NCBI GenBank assembly: GCA_029940345.1
Contig: JAOZRC010000340.1
Location: 1 to 6,200 of the forward strand
DNA from: Desulfobacterales bacterium
Lineage (GTDB): Bacteria; Desulfobacterota; Desulfobacteria; Desulfobacterales; JAUCGF01
Direction of reading: 5' to 3'
DNA length: 6,200 bases
Shown: positions 1-5,978 of the stretch, piece after piece
Position numbering within the stretch: position 1 is the stretch's first letter
How the letters are laid out: each line of letters opens with the position of its first letter
Made by a program: the position numbers and the translations under genes
The notes under the pieces: generated by a model
The model's database searches: none
What the model was told of the DNA's origin: nothing
The model's input: the letters and a program-made list of their open reading frames with translations, nothing else

Positions 1-30
1 GTGGGTTCCGCCAGGCTCCACCCACCCTAC
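1..30. repeat. REP-like palindrome, cut by the window edge
   Basis: GTGGGT (1-6) pairs with ACCCAC (20-25) around a 13-nt centre, and the right flank continues as CCCTAC. This layout resembles the widespread bacterial intergenic REP-like palindromes whose stems read like GGTTGGGT/ACCCAACC and end in CCTAC. That comparison is from memory and not a database match. The left part of the element is outside the window, so its full extent is unknown. It lies just upstream of the Fe-S protein gene and marks the start of the window as intergenic. Confidence 0.5.
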
Positions 31-86
31 ATATCAATTTACCAAAGTAGAATTAGAACAAGCGACAGGATACGGGATAACTGATT

Positions 87-728
87 ATGGCAAAATTCAT
101 GGTAGATAATAAAACGGTCGAAGCCAATGAAGGCATTACCCTGCTTCGGGCCTGTCTTGAAAATGATATCTATATTCCCAACCTTTGCTGGATTAAAGGA
201 ATGGCAGACGCCCCGGTTTCCTGTCGCTTATGTTTTGTTGAGATTGAAGGGCAACCTCAGCCGGTGTCGTCATGCAAGATCAAAGTGAAGGATGATATGG
301 TTGTTAAAACCGATGGCCCGTCGGTCAGGCGTCTTCAAAAAACGGCCTTTCAGTTGCTGATGTCTGCTCATGAAATCAACTGCAAAGTCTGTCCGGCCAA
401 TAAAAAATGTGAGTTGCAGAAAATTGCCCGTTTTTTAAAAACGGGCTTGAAACCCAAACGTATGGAGCCGCATCTCAAAGAAGCCTCTGACAGCACTTCC
501 CACCCTTGCCTTGACTTACATGTCAACAGATGCGTTTTATGCGGACGGTGCATCTATACGTGTATACAAAAACATGACCAGGCACTGATAACGTTTGCCA
601 AACGGGGGATTGATACAATCATCCGTTTCTATGGCGCATCCGAGGCACTGTCCGCGACATGTTCGGAGTGTCTTGCCTGTGTTGCGATTTGCCCCGTCGG
701 CGCCATAACCCTAAAGTCTGAAAAGTGA
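87..728 (+). CDS. HoxU/NuoG-N-terminus-like iron-sulfur electron-transfer subunit
   Basis: This is a 213-aa protein built only from Fe-S domains. A [2Fe-2S] plant-ferredoxin-like domain carries C34, C46, C49 and C63. A NuoG-type His-Cys [4Fe-4S] motif follows (H95, C99, C102, C108). A bacterial 2x[4Fe-4S] ferredoxin domain completes it (C149-x2-C-x2-C-x3-C159 and C192-x2-C-x2-C-x3-C202-P). All ligand positions look intact. The order and size match HoxU, the diaphorase subunit of NAD(P)-reducing hydrogenases, and related small subunits of NADH-linked formate dehydrogenases or bifurcating complexes. Such a subunit relays electrons between a NuoF/HoxF flavoprotein and a catalytic subunit in the cytoplasm. 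No partner gene is visible here; partners may lie upstream of the window. The ATG at 87 has a weak GGGA (74-77) upstream, and M5 is an alternative start. The stop codon lies within an 11-bp direct repeat (723-733). The family call is firm; the specific complex is unknown. Confidence 0.9.
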   Translation: MAKFMVDNKTVEANEGITLLRACLENDIYIPNLCWIKGMADAPVSCRLCFVEIEGQPQPVSSCKIKVKDDMVVKTDGPSVRRLQKTAFQLLMSAHEINCKVCPANKKCELQKIARFLKTGLKPKRMEPHLKEASDSTSHPCLDLHVNRCVLCGRCIYTCIQKHDQALITFAKRGIDTIIRFYGASEALSATCSECLACVAICPVGAITLKSEK

Positions 729-756
729 TCAACGTGACCGTTCACACTCCCCGCTG

Positions 757-786
757 GTTCCCATGCTCCGGCGTGGGAACCTTTTC
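757..786 (+). terminator. possible rho-independent terminator after the Fe-S gene
   Basis: The first REP arm forms a 10-bp GC-rich hairpin, 28 bp after the Fe-S gene's stop, and is followed by CTTTTCT (781-787). The T tract is short, so termination would be weak to moderate. It may simply be the repeat element co-opted as a 3' end. Confidence 0.35.
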
Positions 787-855
787 TGACAAGAGCCGCG
801 CTAATTCAAAACACAGGGTGTTACGCTATACGTTCCCACGCCGGAGCATGGGAAC
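757..855. repeat. REPIN-like doublet: two inverted 24-bp hairpin arms
   Basis: Arm 1 (757-780) has stem GTTCCCATGC, loop TCCG and closing strand GCGTGGGAAC: a 10-bp stem with one T·G pair. Arm 2 (832-855) is its exact 24-bp reverse complement. The arms are separated by 51 nt, which contain a small central hairpin (AACAC at 810-814 with GTGTT at 818-822). Two REP sequences in opposite orientation within about 100 bp is the architecture called BIME or REPIN. In other bacteria these are mobilised by RAYT (Y1 tyrosine) transposases; none is encoded in this window. The GTTCCCA/TGGGAAC stem resembles a REP type common in many Proteobacteria. Confidence 0.8.
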
Positions 856-879
856 GAGGTCGAAGAATGACAAGTGATC

Positions 880-893
880 AACAATATATTGTT
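880..893. repeat. perfect 14-bp AT-rich palindrome
   Basis: AACAATATATTGTT is a perfect palindrome just beyond the 3' end of the 123-aa minus-strand gene and overlapping the second copy of the 11-bp direct repeat. It lies between convergent genes and has no T tract after it. It could be a protein-binding site, part of the target sequence of the adjacent repeat, or chance in AT-rich DNA. Confidence 0.5.
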
Positions 894-897
894 CTCG

Positions 898-1269
898 TTA
901 CTGCAACCCCTCCGCTTTTAAAAGGTCAGCGTACCACTGGGAAAATTCAAACATGGCGATAAAACGGTCATCATTATTGATAATACCATGGCACATATCA
1001 AAAACACCTTGACCGTATGCATTGCTATATTTATCCGCCGAACATCGCCTGAGAAACATCCGCACCAGATCCTGGGTGGTTCGCTGGGTTTTATCGGTAC
1101 GAATATCAATGGGGTCTTTGGGGGCCATGAAAGGGTCCCAATCTTCATAACCCTTTTTCAAAATCCGCTTCTGGCCTCTTTCAGACATGGTGTCAAAAAT
1201 CACCTTTTTACGCTCCTCTATTTCAGAATCAGTAAATTCGCAATCATTTTTTAAAGTTGAATTATCCAT
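898..1269 (-). CDS. uncharacterised 123-aa protein, coupled to the YkgJ-family gene
   Basis: I do not recognise this family. The protein is soluble, highly charged and has no signal peptide or membrane segment. It begins with an acidic stretch (residues 10-30) and has a basic-aromatic stretch with GYEDWDPF (40-47). A PKDPID segment follows (50-55), and the C-terminal half is probably helical and includes C76, C93 and an aromatic FEFSQWY motif (107-113). The longer frame to 1326 is rejected as the coding start. The ATG at 1269 has a strong AGGGGG Shine-Dalgarno 5 nt upstream, and its ATGGATAA overlaps the end of the upstream YkgJ-family gene, a classic translational-coupling junction. The tight overlap suggests the two products act together, for example as a small partner or substrate of the cysteine-cluster protein. 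That functional link is inference. Confidence 0.75.
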   Translation of the reverse strand: MDNSTLKNDCEFTDSEIEERKKVIFDTMSERGQKRILKKGYEDWDPFMAPKDPIDIRTDKTQRTTQDLVRMFLRRCSADKYSNAYGQGVFDMCHGIINNDDRFIAMFEFSQWYADLLKAEGLQ

Positions 1270-1960
1270 CAGTACCCCCTGCCGCCAAGGCCTTTTTATC
1301 AATTTCTTCTTGTGTTCTGAATCCAAGGTATTCGTCGTTATAATCGGTTAATAAGGCCATAGATAGCGGTACAAGCATTTCGGCTATTTTGGAATACTTT
1401 GATCGCACTGCGATAGCCACTTCAAGCGATAATGCGTAGAGCCGTTGATGAATGACATCCATTTTGGCAGAGGGGTACTTGCCTCCTTCTTCAAATCCCG
1501 AAATATTGCAGGTATGGCTCATATTGCCAATTTGTATGGGAATGCCATATAAGCGGCATGTGATCGGCCGATAGTCATATAGATCGCACCGGTCATTCAC
1601 ATTCAGCAAAGGACAACGCGCCCGTTTAAGCGACATATCCATCAGAATTTCAATTTCTTTCTTTCCGGATTCGAAATCTTTATGCGCCTGGCGTTTAATT
1701 TTGTATATCTTCCTGTCAATACTATTGGCCCTGTTGATAAGCTGCTCTTTTGCCTGCCCATCAAATTTTTGGTTGAATTTATGGTTGATATACAACGCTT
1801 CGATTAAACTCAGATCAAACAAAGCATTGCAACAATCCGAACATCCGTTATCGCATTTGACGCAATCTGGATGCGCTTGTTTGACGCGGTCAAATGTTTC
1901 GTCCGCTAATTGGGCCAATGCTTCGTATTTTTTGAAAAATGGTGAGAAATCAATATCCAT
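1262..1960 (-). CDS. YkgJ-family cysteine-cluster protein (CxxCxxxCC)
   Basis: The 232-aa product carries the hallmark of the YkgJ / Fe-S oxidoreductase-like family (Pfam PF03692). There is an N-terminal C33-x2-C36-x3-C40-x2-C43-C44 cluster followed by FDLSLIEA. A second set follows with C116, C125 and C135 in the CPLLN...RCDLYDYRPITCRLYG segment, plus C151. These cysteines are thought to bind zinc or an Fe-S cluster; the biochemical role of the family is poorly defined. A charged, probably helical insert (about 60-110) separates the two cysteine sets. The ATG at 1960 is supported by AAAGGAAA (1967-1974) 6 nt upstream. It is first in a two-gene unit, overlapping the 123-aa gene by 8 bp, and is divergent from rarD. 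Family confidence is high; the function is unknown. Confidence 0.88.
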   Translation of the reverse strand: MDIDFSPFFKKYEALAQLADETFDRVKQAHPDCVKCDNGCSDCCNALFDLSLIEALYINHKFNQKFDGQAKEQLINRANSIDRKIYKIKRQAHKDFESGKKEIEILMDMSLKRARCPLLNVNDRCDLYDYRPITCRLYGIPIQIGNMSHTCNISGFEEGGKYPSAKMDVIHQRLYALSLEVAIAVRSKYSKIAEMLVPLSMALLTDYNDEYLGFRTQEEIDKKALAAGGTDG

Positions 1961-1966
1961 TAAATA

Positions 1967-1974
1967 TTTCCTTT
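1967..1974 (-). promoter_or_regulatory. ribosome binding site of the YkgJ-family gene
   Basis: AAAGGAAA on the minus strand, 6 nt before the ATG at 1960, fixes the start of the cysteine-cluster gene. No convincing -35/-10 pair was found for this unit in the 88-bp divergent gap; only isolated AT-rich -10-like hexamers are present. Confidence 0.6.
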
Positions 1975-2014
1975 GAAGTTCTTTGGTGGTTTATAAAACA
2001 GATTTTCATTAAGA

Positions 2015-2043
2015 TTGACATGCCAGCTAACTGACATTATAAC
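2015..2043 (+). promoter_or_regulatory. sigma-70-type promoter for rarD
   Basis: TTGACA (2015-2020), a 17-bp spacer and TATAAC (2038-2043) form a near-consensus promoter. The predicted transcription start, about 7 nt past the -10, falls at 2049-2051, on the ATG of rarD. Either the message is leaderless or this match is not the working promoter. No Shine-Dalgarno is visible before the ATG, which fits the leaderless reading. Confidence 0.5.
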
Positions 2044-2048
2044 GAAAT

Positions 2049-2972
2049 ATGCTAAAAAGTAATAGTAAAAAAAAGCCACAAAAGCAAAAAGAAGCGTTCG
2101 TAGGCGTTTTGAGTGCCGTGGGCGCTTTCCTGATTTGGGGATTAAGTCCGATCTACTTTAAAACGTTGGCTCATGTCCCGGCGTTTGAAATTTTATTGCA
2201 TCGTATGGTCTGGTCGTTTATTTTTCTTTTTCCGCTCGTTATATTCATGGGGCGTTGGAAAGAATTCACTGCTGCGATTGCAAACCGCAAGACATTTTTG
2301 ATTTTGATCGGAACAACGTTATTGGTGTCCGGTAACTGGTTCGTGTTTATTTGGGCGATAAATAGTGGTAAAATACTGCATACCAGCTTGGGCTATTTCA
2401 TAAATCCGCTAATTAATGTCGTGTTAGGAATGCTCTTCCTTAAAGAACGGTTGCGGCCGGCGCAAACTGCGGCAGTGATTCTCGCGGCGGCCGGCGTTGT
2501 TTATATGACCATCGAAGTCGGTGAATTACCCTGGATATCTCTTTTTCTGGCATTTTCTTTCGGGTTCTACGGCCTGATACGCAAAACCGCAGCGGTTAAC
2601 GCCCTGATTGGTTTAACGGTGGAAACATTGTTGCTTTTTATCCCGGCAAGCGTCTATCTATACTACATAAGCACCCTGGGAACCGGTTCCTTTCTGGCCA
2701 TAAACGTAAAAACCGATCTGTTGTTAACAGGGGCTGCATTGGTTACCGCTTTGCCGCTTCTTTTATTTACAGCGGGTGCCAGACGCATCCATTTTGCGAC
2801 TATCGGAATGTTGCAGTATATAGCGCCCAGCAGCACATTTATTCTGGCTGTGTTTATCTATAACGAACCTTTACAAACCGCTCAGTTCCGGGCATTTATT
2901 TTAATCTGGATATCACTGATTATTTATTCGGCTGATTCGGTGATCGCTTCCAGGCCAGGAAATAGAAAATAA
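2049..2972 (+). CDS. rarD: EamA-family permease, RarD type
   Basis: The 307-aa integral membrane protein has about ten hydrophobic segments in two EamA repeats. It carries recognisable RarD features: an N-terminal GAFLIWGLSPIYFK segment (about 25-38), a PAFEILLHRMVWSF motif (44-57), SLGYFINPL (about 113-121), GLIRK (near 176), and LQYIAPSSTF (near 260) followed by NEPL. The length is close to the roughly 300 aa usual for RarD. RarD belongs to the drug/metabolite transporter superfamily; it was named for predicted chloramphenicol sensitivity, and its physiological substrate is not established. The N-terminus has an extra lysine-rich stretch (residues 3-14), which is compatible with a cytoplasmic tail. 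There is no clear ribosome binding site, but no other in-frame ATG or GTG occurs before the first membrane segment. It appears monocistronic, divergent from the YkgJ unit and convergent with the metalloregulator. Confidence 0.9.
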   Translation: MLKSNSKKKPQKQKEAFVGVLSAVGAFLIWGLSPIYFKTLAHVPAFEILLHRMVWSFIFLFPLVIFMGRWKEFTAAIANRKTFLILIGTTLLVSGNWFVFIWAINSGKILHTSLGYFINPLINVVLGMLFLKERLRPAQTAAVILAAAGVVYMTIEVGELPWISLFLAFSFGFYGLIRKTAAVNALIGLTVETLLLFIPASVYLYYISTLGTGSFLAINVKTDLLLTGAALVTALPLLLFTAGARRIHFATIGMLQYIAPSSTFILAVFIYNEPLQTAQFRAFILIWISLIIYSADSVIASRPGNRK

Positions 2973-3010
2973 GTGAAAAACTGGCATCTTTTAAAATGGC
3001 CTGAAAGCAA

Positions 3011-3104
3011 TTTACACTTTTTCTATTTCGTCCCTACGGGCTTGTTGTATTGGTTGGTAATTTTTTTCTACAGATATTATGTCCCTAACGGGACAAAGTG
3101 TAAA
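3011..3104 (+). repeat. 94-bp dispersed paired-hairpin repeat, copy A (MITE-like)
   Basis: The element is bounded by perfect 10-bp terminal inverted repeats, TTTACACTTT (3011-3020) and AAAGTGTAAA (3095-3104). Inside are a weakened CCC-TAC-GGG hairpin (3032-3040) and a strong hairpin with TGTCCC (3080-3085), loop TAAC and GGGACA (3090-3095). A diverged copy lies at 5979-6071 in the opposite orientation. It fills the gap between convergent rarD and the regulator gene and may serve both as a transcript end. No transposase is encoded. The plus-strand frame running through it from 2973 is not a gene. Confidence 0.8.
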
Positions 3105-3137
3105 CAGATCAATGAAGGATGCCAAAAACGCTTCAGA

Positions 3138-3644
3138 TTATTTATTTTGGAATTGATGGTTGCATTCTTCCAGGCACAGTGTGCAGTTTTCCCGCTTATG
3201 CCCTTGTGCAAGACAATGCCTGGTGAATTTTTCAATCCATTCCGGACCGGTGCGCGGGCAAGTATAAACATAATCAATAAAACGAACTAATTTTTCCATC
3301 GTTATCGCGTCAATGGCATGCTCCATGCGGCAAGCGGTGGCATCAGCCGTTTTTGCATCAACTTGCAATACATTTGAAAAAAAATCTTTGAGGATCTGGT
3401 GGCGCCGGGTAATTTCTTGCGCAATCAAGTTCCCCTTGGGCGTTAACGTAATAAAACTGTAAGGTTCGTAGTTAATCAGCCCTTTTTTTTCAAGATTTTT
3501 TAATCCCCCGGTCACAGACCCACGTTGAATATCCAGCCTTTCGGCAATATCCTTGGGCCGGGCCACTTTTTGGGTTTTTTCCAAATCCAGTATAACTTCT
3601 AGATAATCCTCCATATTTTCAGAAAGTTCGCCGTTTTTTTTCAT
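3138..3644 (-). CDS. DtxR/MntR-family metal-dependent transcriptional regulator with Cys-rich tail
   Basis: The 168-aa protein starts with the MEDYLE helix of the family (11-16). A winged helix-turn-helix follows (about 27-70; PKDIAERLDI then RGSVTGGLKNLEKKGLI). The dimerisation/metal domain has H82, C105, E108 and H109 (ACRMEH). Aligned by eye, D13 and E16 match MntR D8 and E11, while C105 matches DtxR Cys102, so the site looks mixed. There is no SH3-like third domain. Instead, the C-terminal 40 residues carry C129, C144, C154, C157 and C161, a possible extra metal or Fe-S site. Members of this family repress or activate iron or manganese uptake genes such as feoAB; none is in the window, so the targets are unknown. 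The start at 3644 is supported by GGAGGT 3 nt upstream and a promoter further up. Confidence 0.88.
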   Translation of the reverse strand: MKKNGELSENMEDYLEVILDLEKTQKVARPKDIAERLDIQRGSVTGGLKNLEKKGLINYEPYSFITLTPKGNLIAQEITRRHQILKDFFSNVLQVDAKTADATACRMEHAIDAITMEKLVRFIDYVYTCPRTGPEWIEKFTRHCLAQGHKRENCTLCLEECNHQFQNK

Positions 3645-3647
3645 TAT

Positions 3648-3653
3648 ACCTCC
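3648..3653 (-). promoter_or_regulatory. ribosome binding site of the metalloregulator
   Basis: GGAGGT on the minus strand, 3 nt from the ATG at 3644. The match to the anti-Shine-Dalgarno is strong but the spacing is short. It supports the first ATG over M11. Confidence 0.65.
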
Positions 3654-3669
3654 GTCAAAATCTTCTGTG

Positions 3670-3698
3670 AATCTATAACGGCTTTAATTTCAAGTCAA
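3670..3698 (-). promoter_or_regulatory. promoter of the metalloregulator gene
   Basis: On the minus strand TTGACT (3698-3693), a 17-bp spacer and TAGATT (3675-3670) give a reasonable sigma-70 promoter about 26 bp before the start codon. An overlapping TATAGA at shorter spacing is an alternative -10. I see no clear DtxR- or MntR-box palindrome overlapping it, so autoregulation is not supported by the visible sequence. Confidence 0.45.
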
Positions 3699-4027
3699 CT
3701 CATAAAATTTTTGCAACCACGCTTTTTGTATCTTCAGTCCAACATTCAGGGCGTTGCTTCCGGTTCTATAATACCAAGGAAAAGTGTGAAATGAACGGTT
3801 ATATTCAGATAGTTATGACATCTGGAAACTGAACGGCCGGCCCCCATTTACCTTCCGAACGTATGCGTTGAATGGCTGTTTGAATAAACGCAGCCGCTGT
3901 GTCAGTAAATTCCCGATAGCTGATATCCGCAACCGGTGTGAATCCGTGCGCCATAACCTGATCTGTACAAGATGCTATGTTCGCCCTCCATATCTATCGT
4001 TAAATTTTCAGTGGTTTCGGACCGGGA
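3699..4027. other. gap between the metalloregulator promoter and the ATPase stop
   Basis: Apart from the doubtful 46-aa minus-strand frame at 3814-3954, nothing identifiable is seen in these 329 bases: no repeat copy, no RNA gene, and no clear hairpin with a T tract to end the ATPase transcript. A short GC-rich run (4016-4025) follows the ATPase stop, but its stem is too weak to call a terminator. Confidence 0.5.
3814..3954 (-). CDS. doubtful 46-aa ORF, possible gene remnant
   Basis: A short minus-strand reading frame downstream of the ATPase gene has a protein-like composition: it begins MAHGFTPVADISYREF and continues through an amphipathic stretch with AIQRIRSEGKWG. The frame stays open upstream of this ATG to an in-frame TAG at 3994-3996, so the visible piece could be the end of a decayed longer gene. 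There is no good Shine-Dalgarno before the ATG. I recognise no family. It lies in the same orientation as the ATPase-nuclease gene, so a lost or tiny partner is conceivable, but a chance frame is equally possible. Confidence 0.3.
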
Positions 4028-5857
4028 TCAGGAATCTTTAAACACAGGGATATTGTAATTTCCTCCGAACGCCCGAAAAATACCATTGATGCCGTCTTGG
4101 TCGGAGAAATAAATATCTTCTCTATCCTTTACATATTTCAGAACCTCTCCTGTAAATCCGCCGGAAGACACCAGCCACATCTGAACTCCAGGAACGGACA
4201 GTCCGGATTCTTCGGCCTCCTGCTTCAAAACTTCAGCCGCATGTTCCAGTTTTTTGACTTTTTTCATCCCCATCTTTGTTTTGGTATATTTGCATTCGCA
4301 AACCCAGGCCCGCTCCTTGCCTCTTTCTTTTACCAGTTCCCGGCCATAAACATCAATCTGAAAAGCCCTTGTTTTGGAACCTTTTACATATTTGGTGTCA
4401 ACAAACCGGAAAAGCGGCAGGCGGATATCTCCGGTTTTGCCGAATAATTTTCCGTCTATGGTCTCACGGCAGAATTTCATCATGGTCACCTGCACCACGG
4501 TTTCCAAAAAACGCCCTTTCAGGTTATTGAACTGGTTCTGCTGGCTAAGATCAATCTCATCCACGCCTTCAAGGTCTTTTTCATACACGAATTTGATGAA
4601 GCGCATCAGGCATATATCGTTGAAGGCGTAATAGCGGGCCTTGGTGCGCCATACCAGATCGGCCAGATAGAGTTTTTCGATCTTCTCTTCCACCGCTTTT
4701 TTGGATACATCCAGCTTTTCCGCAATCTCCCCGATCTCCACCGGCAGATTGTTGTAGCGGGTGAAATAATAGATGATCTTTTTACCGAGAGCCTCGTCGC
4801 TGTCCGCGTTGATATGCTTGCGATTATCCTGAAAATGGGTCTGCCAGAATCCGAAAATTTTGCCCTGTTCGATTTCGTAGCGGATTAATTTGTCAATTGC
4901 ATCTGTTTCATCGAAATTTTTATTTTCATACTTTGACATGGCCAAACAGTAGAGATAATAGGGATGCCCGCCGGTCTGCGCGCTGGCATACATAGCGTTT
5001 TCCGGGCTGATCACCGCATCAGGCACATAAATTTCAAGTAACTGGTGTAACAAAGCGGCACCGTCGGGAATCGACAATGGCTTCAAATAGGTGAAATCGA
5101 ACCGTCCACCCAGCGGTCCCCCCATCACCGTCCTGAAGATAAGTGTCACAGCGGAGCCGGCTACCAGCATGGGGGCTTTGCGGCTCTGGGCCTGGCGGTC
5201 ATACGTGGCGCACAGATCAGTTGCGCCCTGGTCCGTCAGAAGGCCCTTAGCCCTCATCTCTAAAAAATGTTCATACGATGTGTCGTAAACCGAAAACTTC
5301 ATATCCTGGAACTCATCAATGATCACAGCGACCCTGGTTCCGGAAAAAGAAGCTAACATTTCAGGAATACAGATAAAGTCATCCCAATGATTTTGGGCAT
5401 CTTCATGATCGTTTTCCAAATAGCGTTCGAGGAAATCATGAGCCATTTTTTTGGCAAGCTGCACGGCGTTATTTTGTGATTCAAATTCCGGAATATTTTT
5501 CAATTTAAAAGACCGGTCCTGAAACAGAACAGGGTCCTGATGGCAATACGCGATATATTGCCGGAAAAACACCGTGGCATATTCCAATAAAAATCTCCGC
5601 AAGGTCGTCTTTTCCCGCTTCATCCTGAAATAAAACGGCGCTGCCTTGTACTCCGGTTTAAAGAAAACAGTATTCACCAGTCTGTCCAACAAAACGGTTT
5701 TCCCCATCCGCCGCGGCGCGATAATCGCAGTACTCGGCGCGGCCATGCGTTGGATATTTTTCACCCAGTTATCCAACTCCCGCAAGATTTCCACGCGATC
5801 TGTAAACTCTTTGTATGCCAGCATCTCTTCCACGGGAAGTATTTTTTCATCATGCAT
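4028..5857 (-). CDS. ATPase fused to a PD-(D/E)xK nuclease-like domain
   Basis: The 609-aa protein resembles the STAND/archaeal-type ATPase family (PF01637-like) joined to a DUF234-like nuclease fold. It has Walker A APRRMGKT (47-54), Walker B RVAVIIDEF (175-183, catalytic D181-E182) and a sensor-like LVAGS (231-235). A probable winged-helix segment follows (about 365-430, including VEIGEIAEKLDVSKKAVEEKI). The C-terminal region has a helix with E452 (KGRFLE), then IDVYG with D502 and CECK with E521 and K523, matching the order of a PD-(D/E)xK catalytic core. It is longer than the roughly 450 aa I expect of simple archaeal ATPases, partly from a helical insert between the Walker motifs (about 85-170). 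No membrane segment or signal peptide is visible. In bacteria such ATPases are usually orphan accessory genes, possibly of mobile or defensive role; the exact function is unknown. The ATG at 5857 has a poor ribosome binding site; M12 is an alternative. Confidence 0.82.
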   Translation of the reverse strand: MHDEKILPVEEMLAYKEFTDRVEILRELDNWVKNIQRMAAPSTAIIAPRRMGKTVLLDRLVNTVFFKPEYKAAPFYFRMKREKTTLRRFLLEYATVFFRQYIAYCHQDPVLFQDRSFKLKNIPEFESQNNAVQLAKKMAHDFLERYLENDHEDAQNHWDDFICIPEMLASFSGTRVAVIIDEFQDMKFSVYDTSYEHFLEMRAKGLLTDQGATDLCATYDRQAQSRKAPMLVAGSAVTLIFRTVMGGPLGGRFDFTYLKPLSIPDGAALLHQLLEIYVPDAVISPENAMYASAQTGGHPYYLYCLAMSKYENKNFDETDAIDKLIRYEIEQGKIFGFWQTHFQDNRKHINADSDEALGKKIIYYFTRYNNLPVEIGEIAEKLDVSKKAVEEKIEKLYLADLVWRTKARYYAFNDICLMRFIKFVYEKDLEGVDEIDLSQQNQFNNLKGRFLETVVQVTMMKFCRETIDGKLFGKTGDIRLPLFRFVDTKYVKGSKTRAFQIDVYGRELVKERGKERAWVCECKYTKTKMGMKKVKKLEHAAEVLKQEAEESGLSVPGVQMWLVSSGGFTGEVLKYVKDREDIYFSDQDGINGIFRAFGGNYNIPVFKDS

Positions 5858-5911
5858 GATTGTTATCTCATTTTCAGGTTCAAGGGTTTCCCCTTTTCAA
5901 AACAAAGGAGT

Positions 5912-5927
5912 GCAAACTTCAGTTTGC
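5912..5927. promoter_or_regulatory. palindrome upstream of the ATPase gene, possible operator
   Basis: GCAAACT (5912-5918) and AGTTTGC (5921-5927) form 7-bp arms around a 2-nt centre, 55 bp before the ATPase start codon. The size and position suit a dimeric repressor site. A competing inverted pair exists: TTCAGTTT (5918-5925) with AAACTGAA (5942-5949). It could also be one more dispersed repeat. No regulator gene for it is apparent. Confidence 0.4.
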
Positions 5928-5978
5928 GAGTAATGCGGAAGAAACTGAAATCGGCATACGCCATTCTTTATTCTTAGT

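Larger units (their letters stand above)
723..882. repeat. 11-bp direct repeat bracketing the REP doublet
   Basis: AAGTGATCAAC occurs exactly at 723-733 and again at 872-882. The 138 bp between the copies contain the inverted REP pair. The first copy includes the TGA stop of the Fe-S protein gene. The arrangement looks like a target-site duplication around an inserted element, or recombination between short repeats. The repeat is directly seen; the insertion reading is inference. Confidence 0.6.

Noticed and set aside
2..109. Frame from the left edge ending TAA at 107-109, read as the tail of an upstream gene
   Set aside because: It passes through the REP-like palindrome and overlaps the Fe-S gene start; too short to judge and not supported.
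729..897. CRISPR-like spacing of repeats
   Set aside because: Only two arms, inverted to each other, each self-palindromic; this is a REP doublet and not a direct-repeat array.
1270..1326. N-terminal extension of the 123-aa protein
   Set aside because: It lies entirely within the upstream YkgJ-family gene, and the downstream ATG has the strong Shine-Dalgarno.
2036..2041. Minus-strand TATAAT as promoter of the YkgJ unit
   Set aside because: No acceptable -35 at 16-18 bp spacing; it is the reverse face of the rarD -10 region.
2973..3290. Plus-strand 105-aa GTG-start frame after rarD
   Set aside because: It runs through the dispersed repeat and then antisense to the metalloregulator; no start signal and no family features.
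4097..5933. Plus-strand frames across the ATPase gene
   Set aside because: All are antisense shadows of the 609-aa gene, whose motifs are clear on the minus strand.
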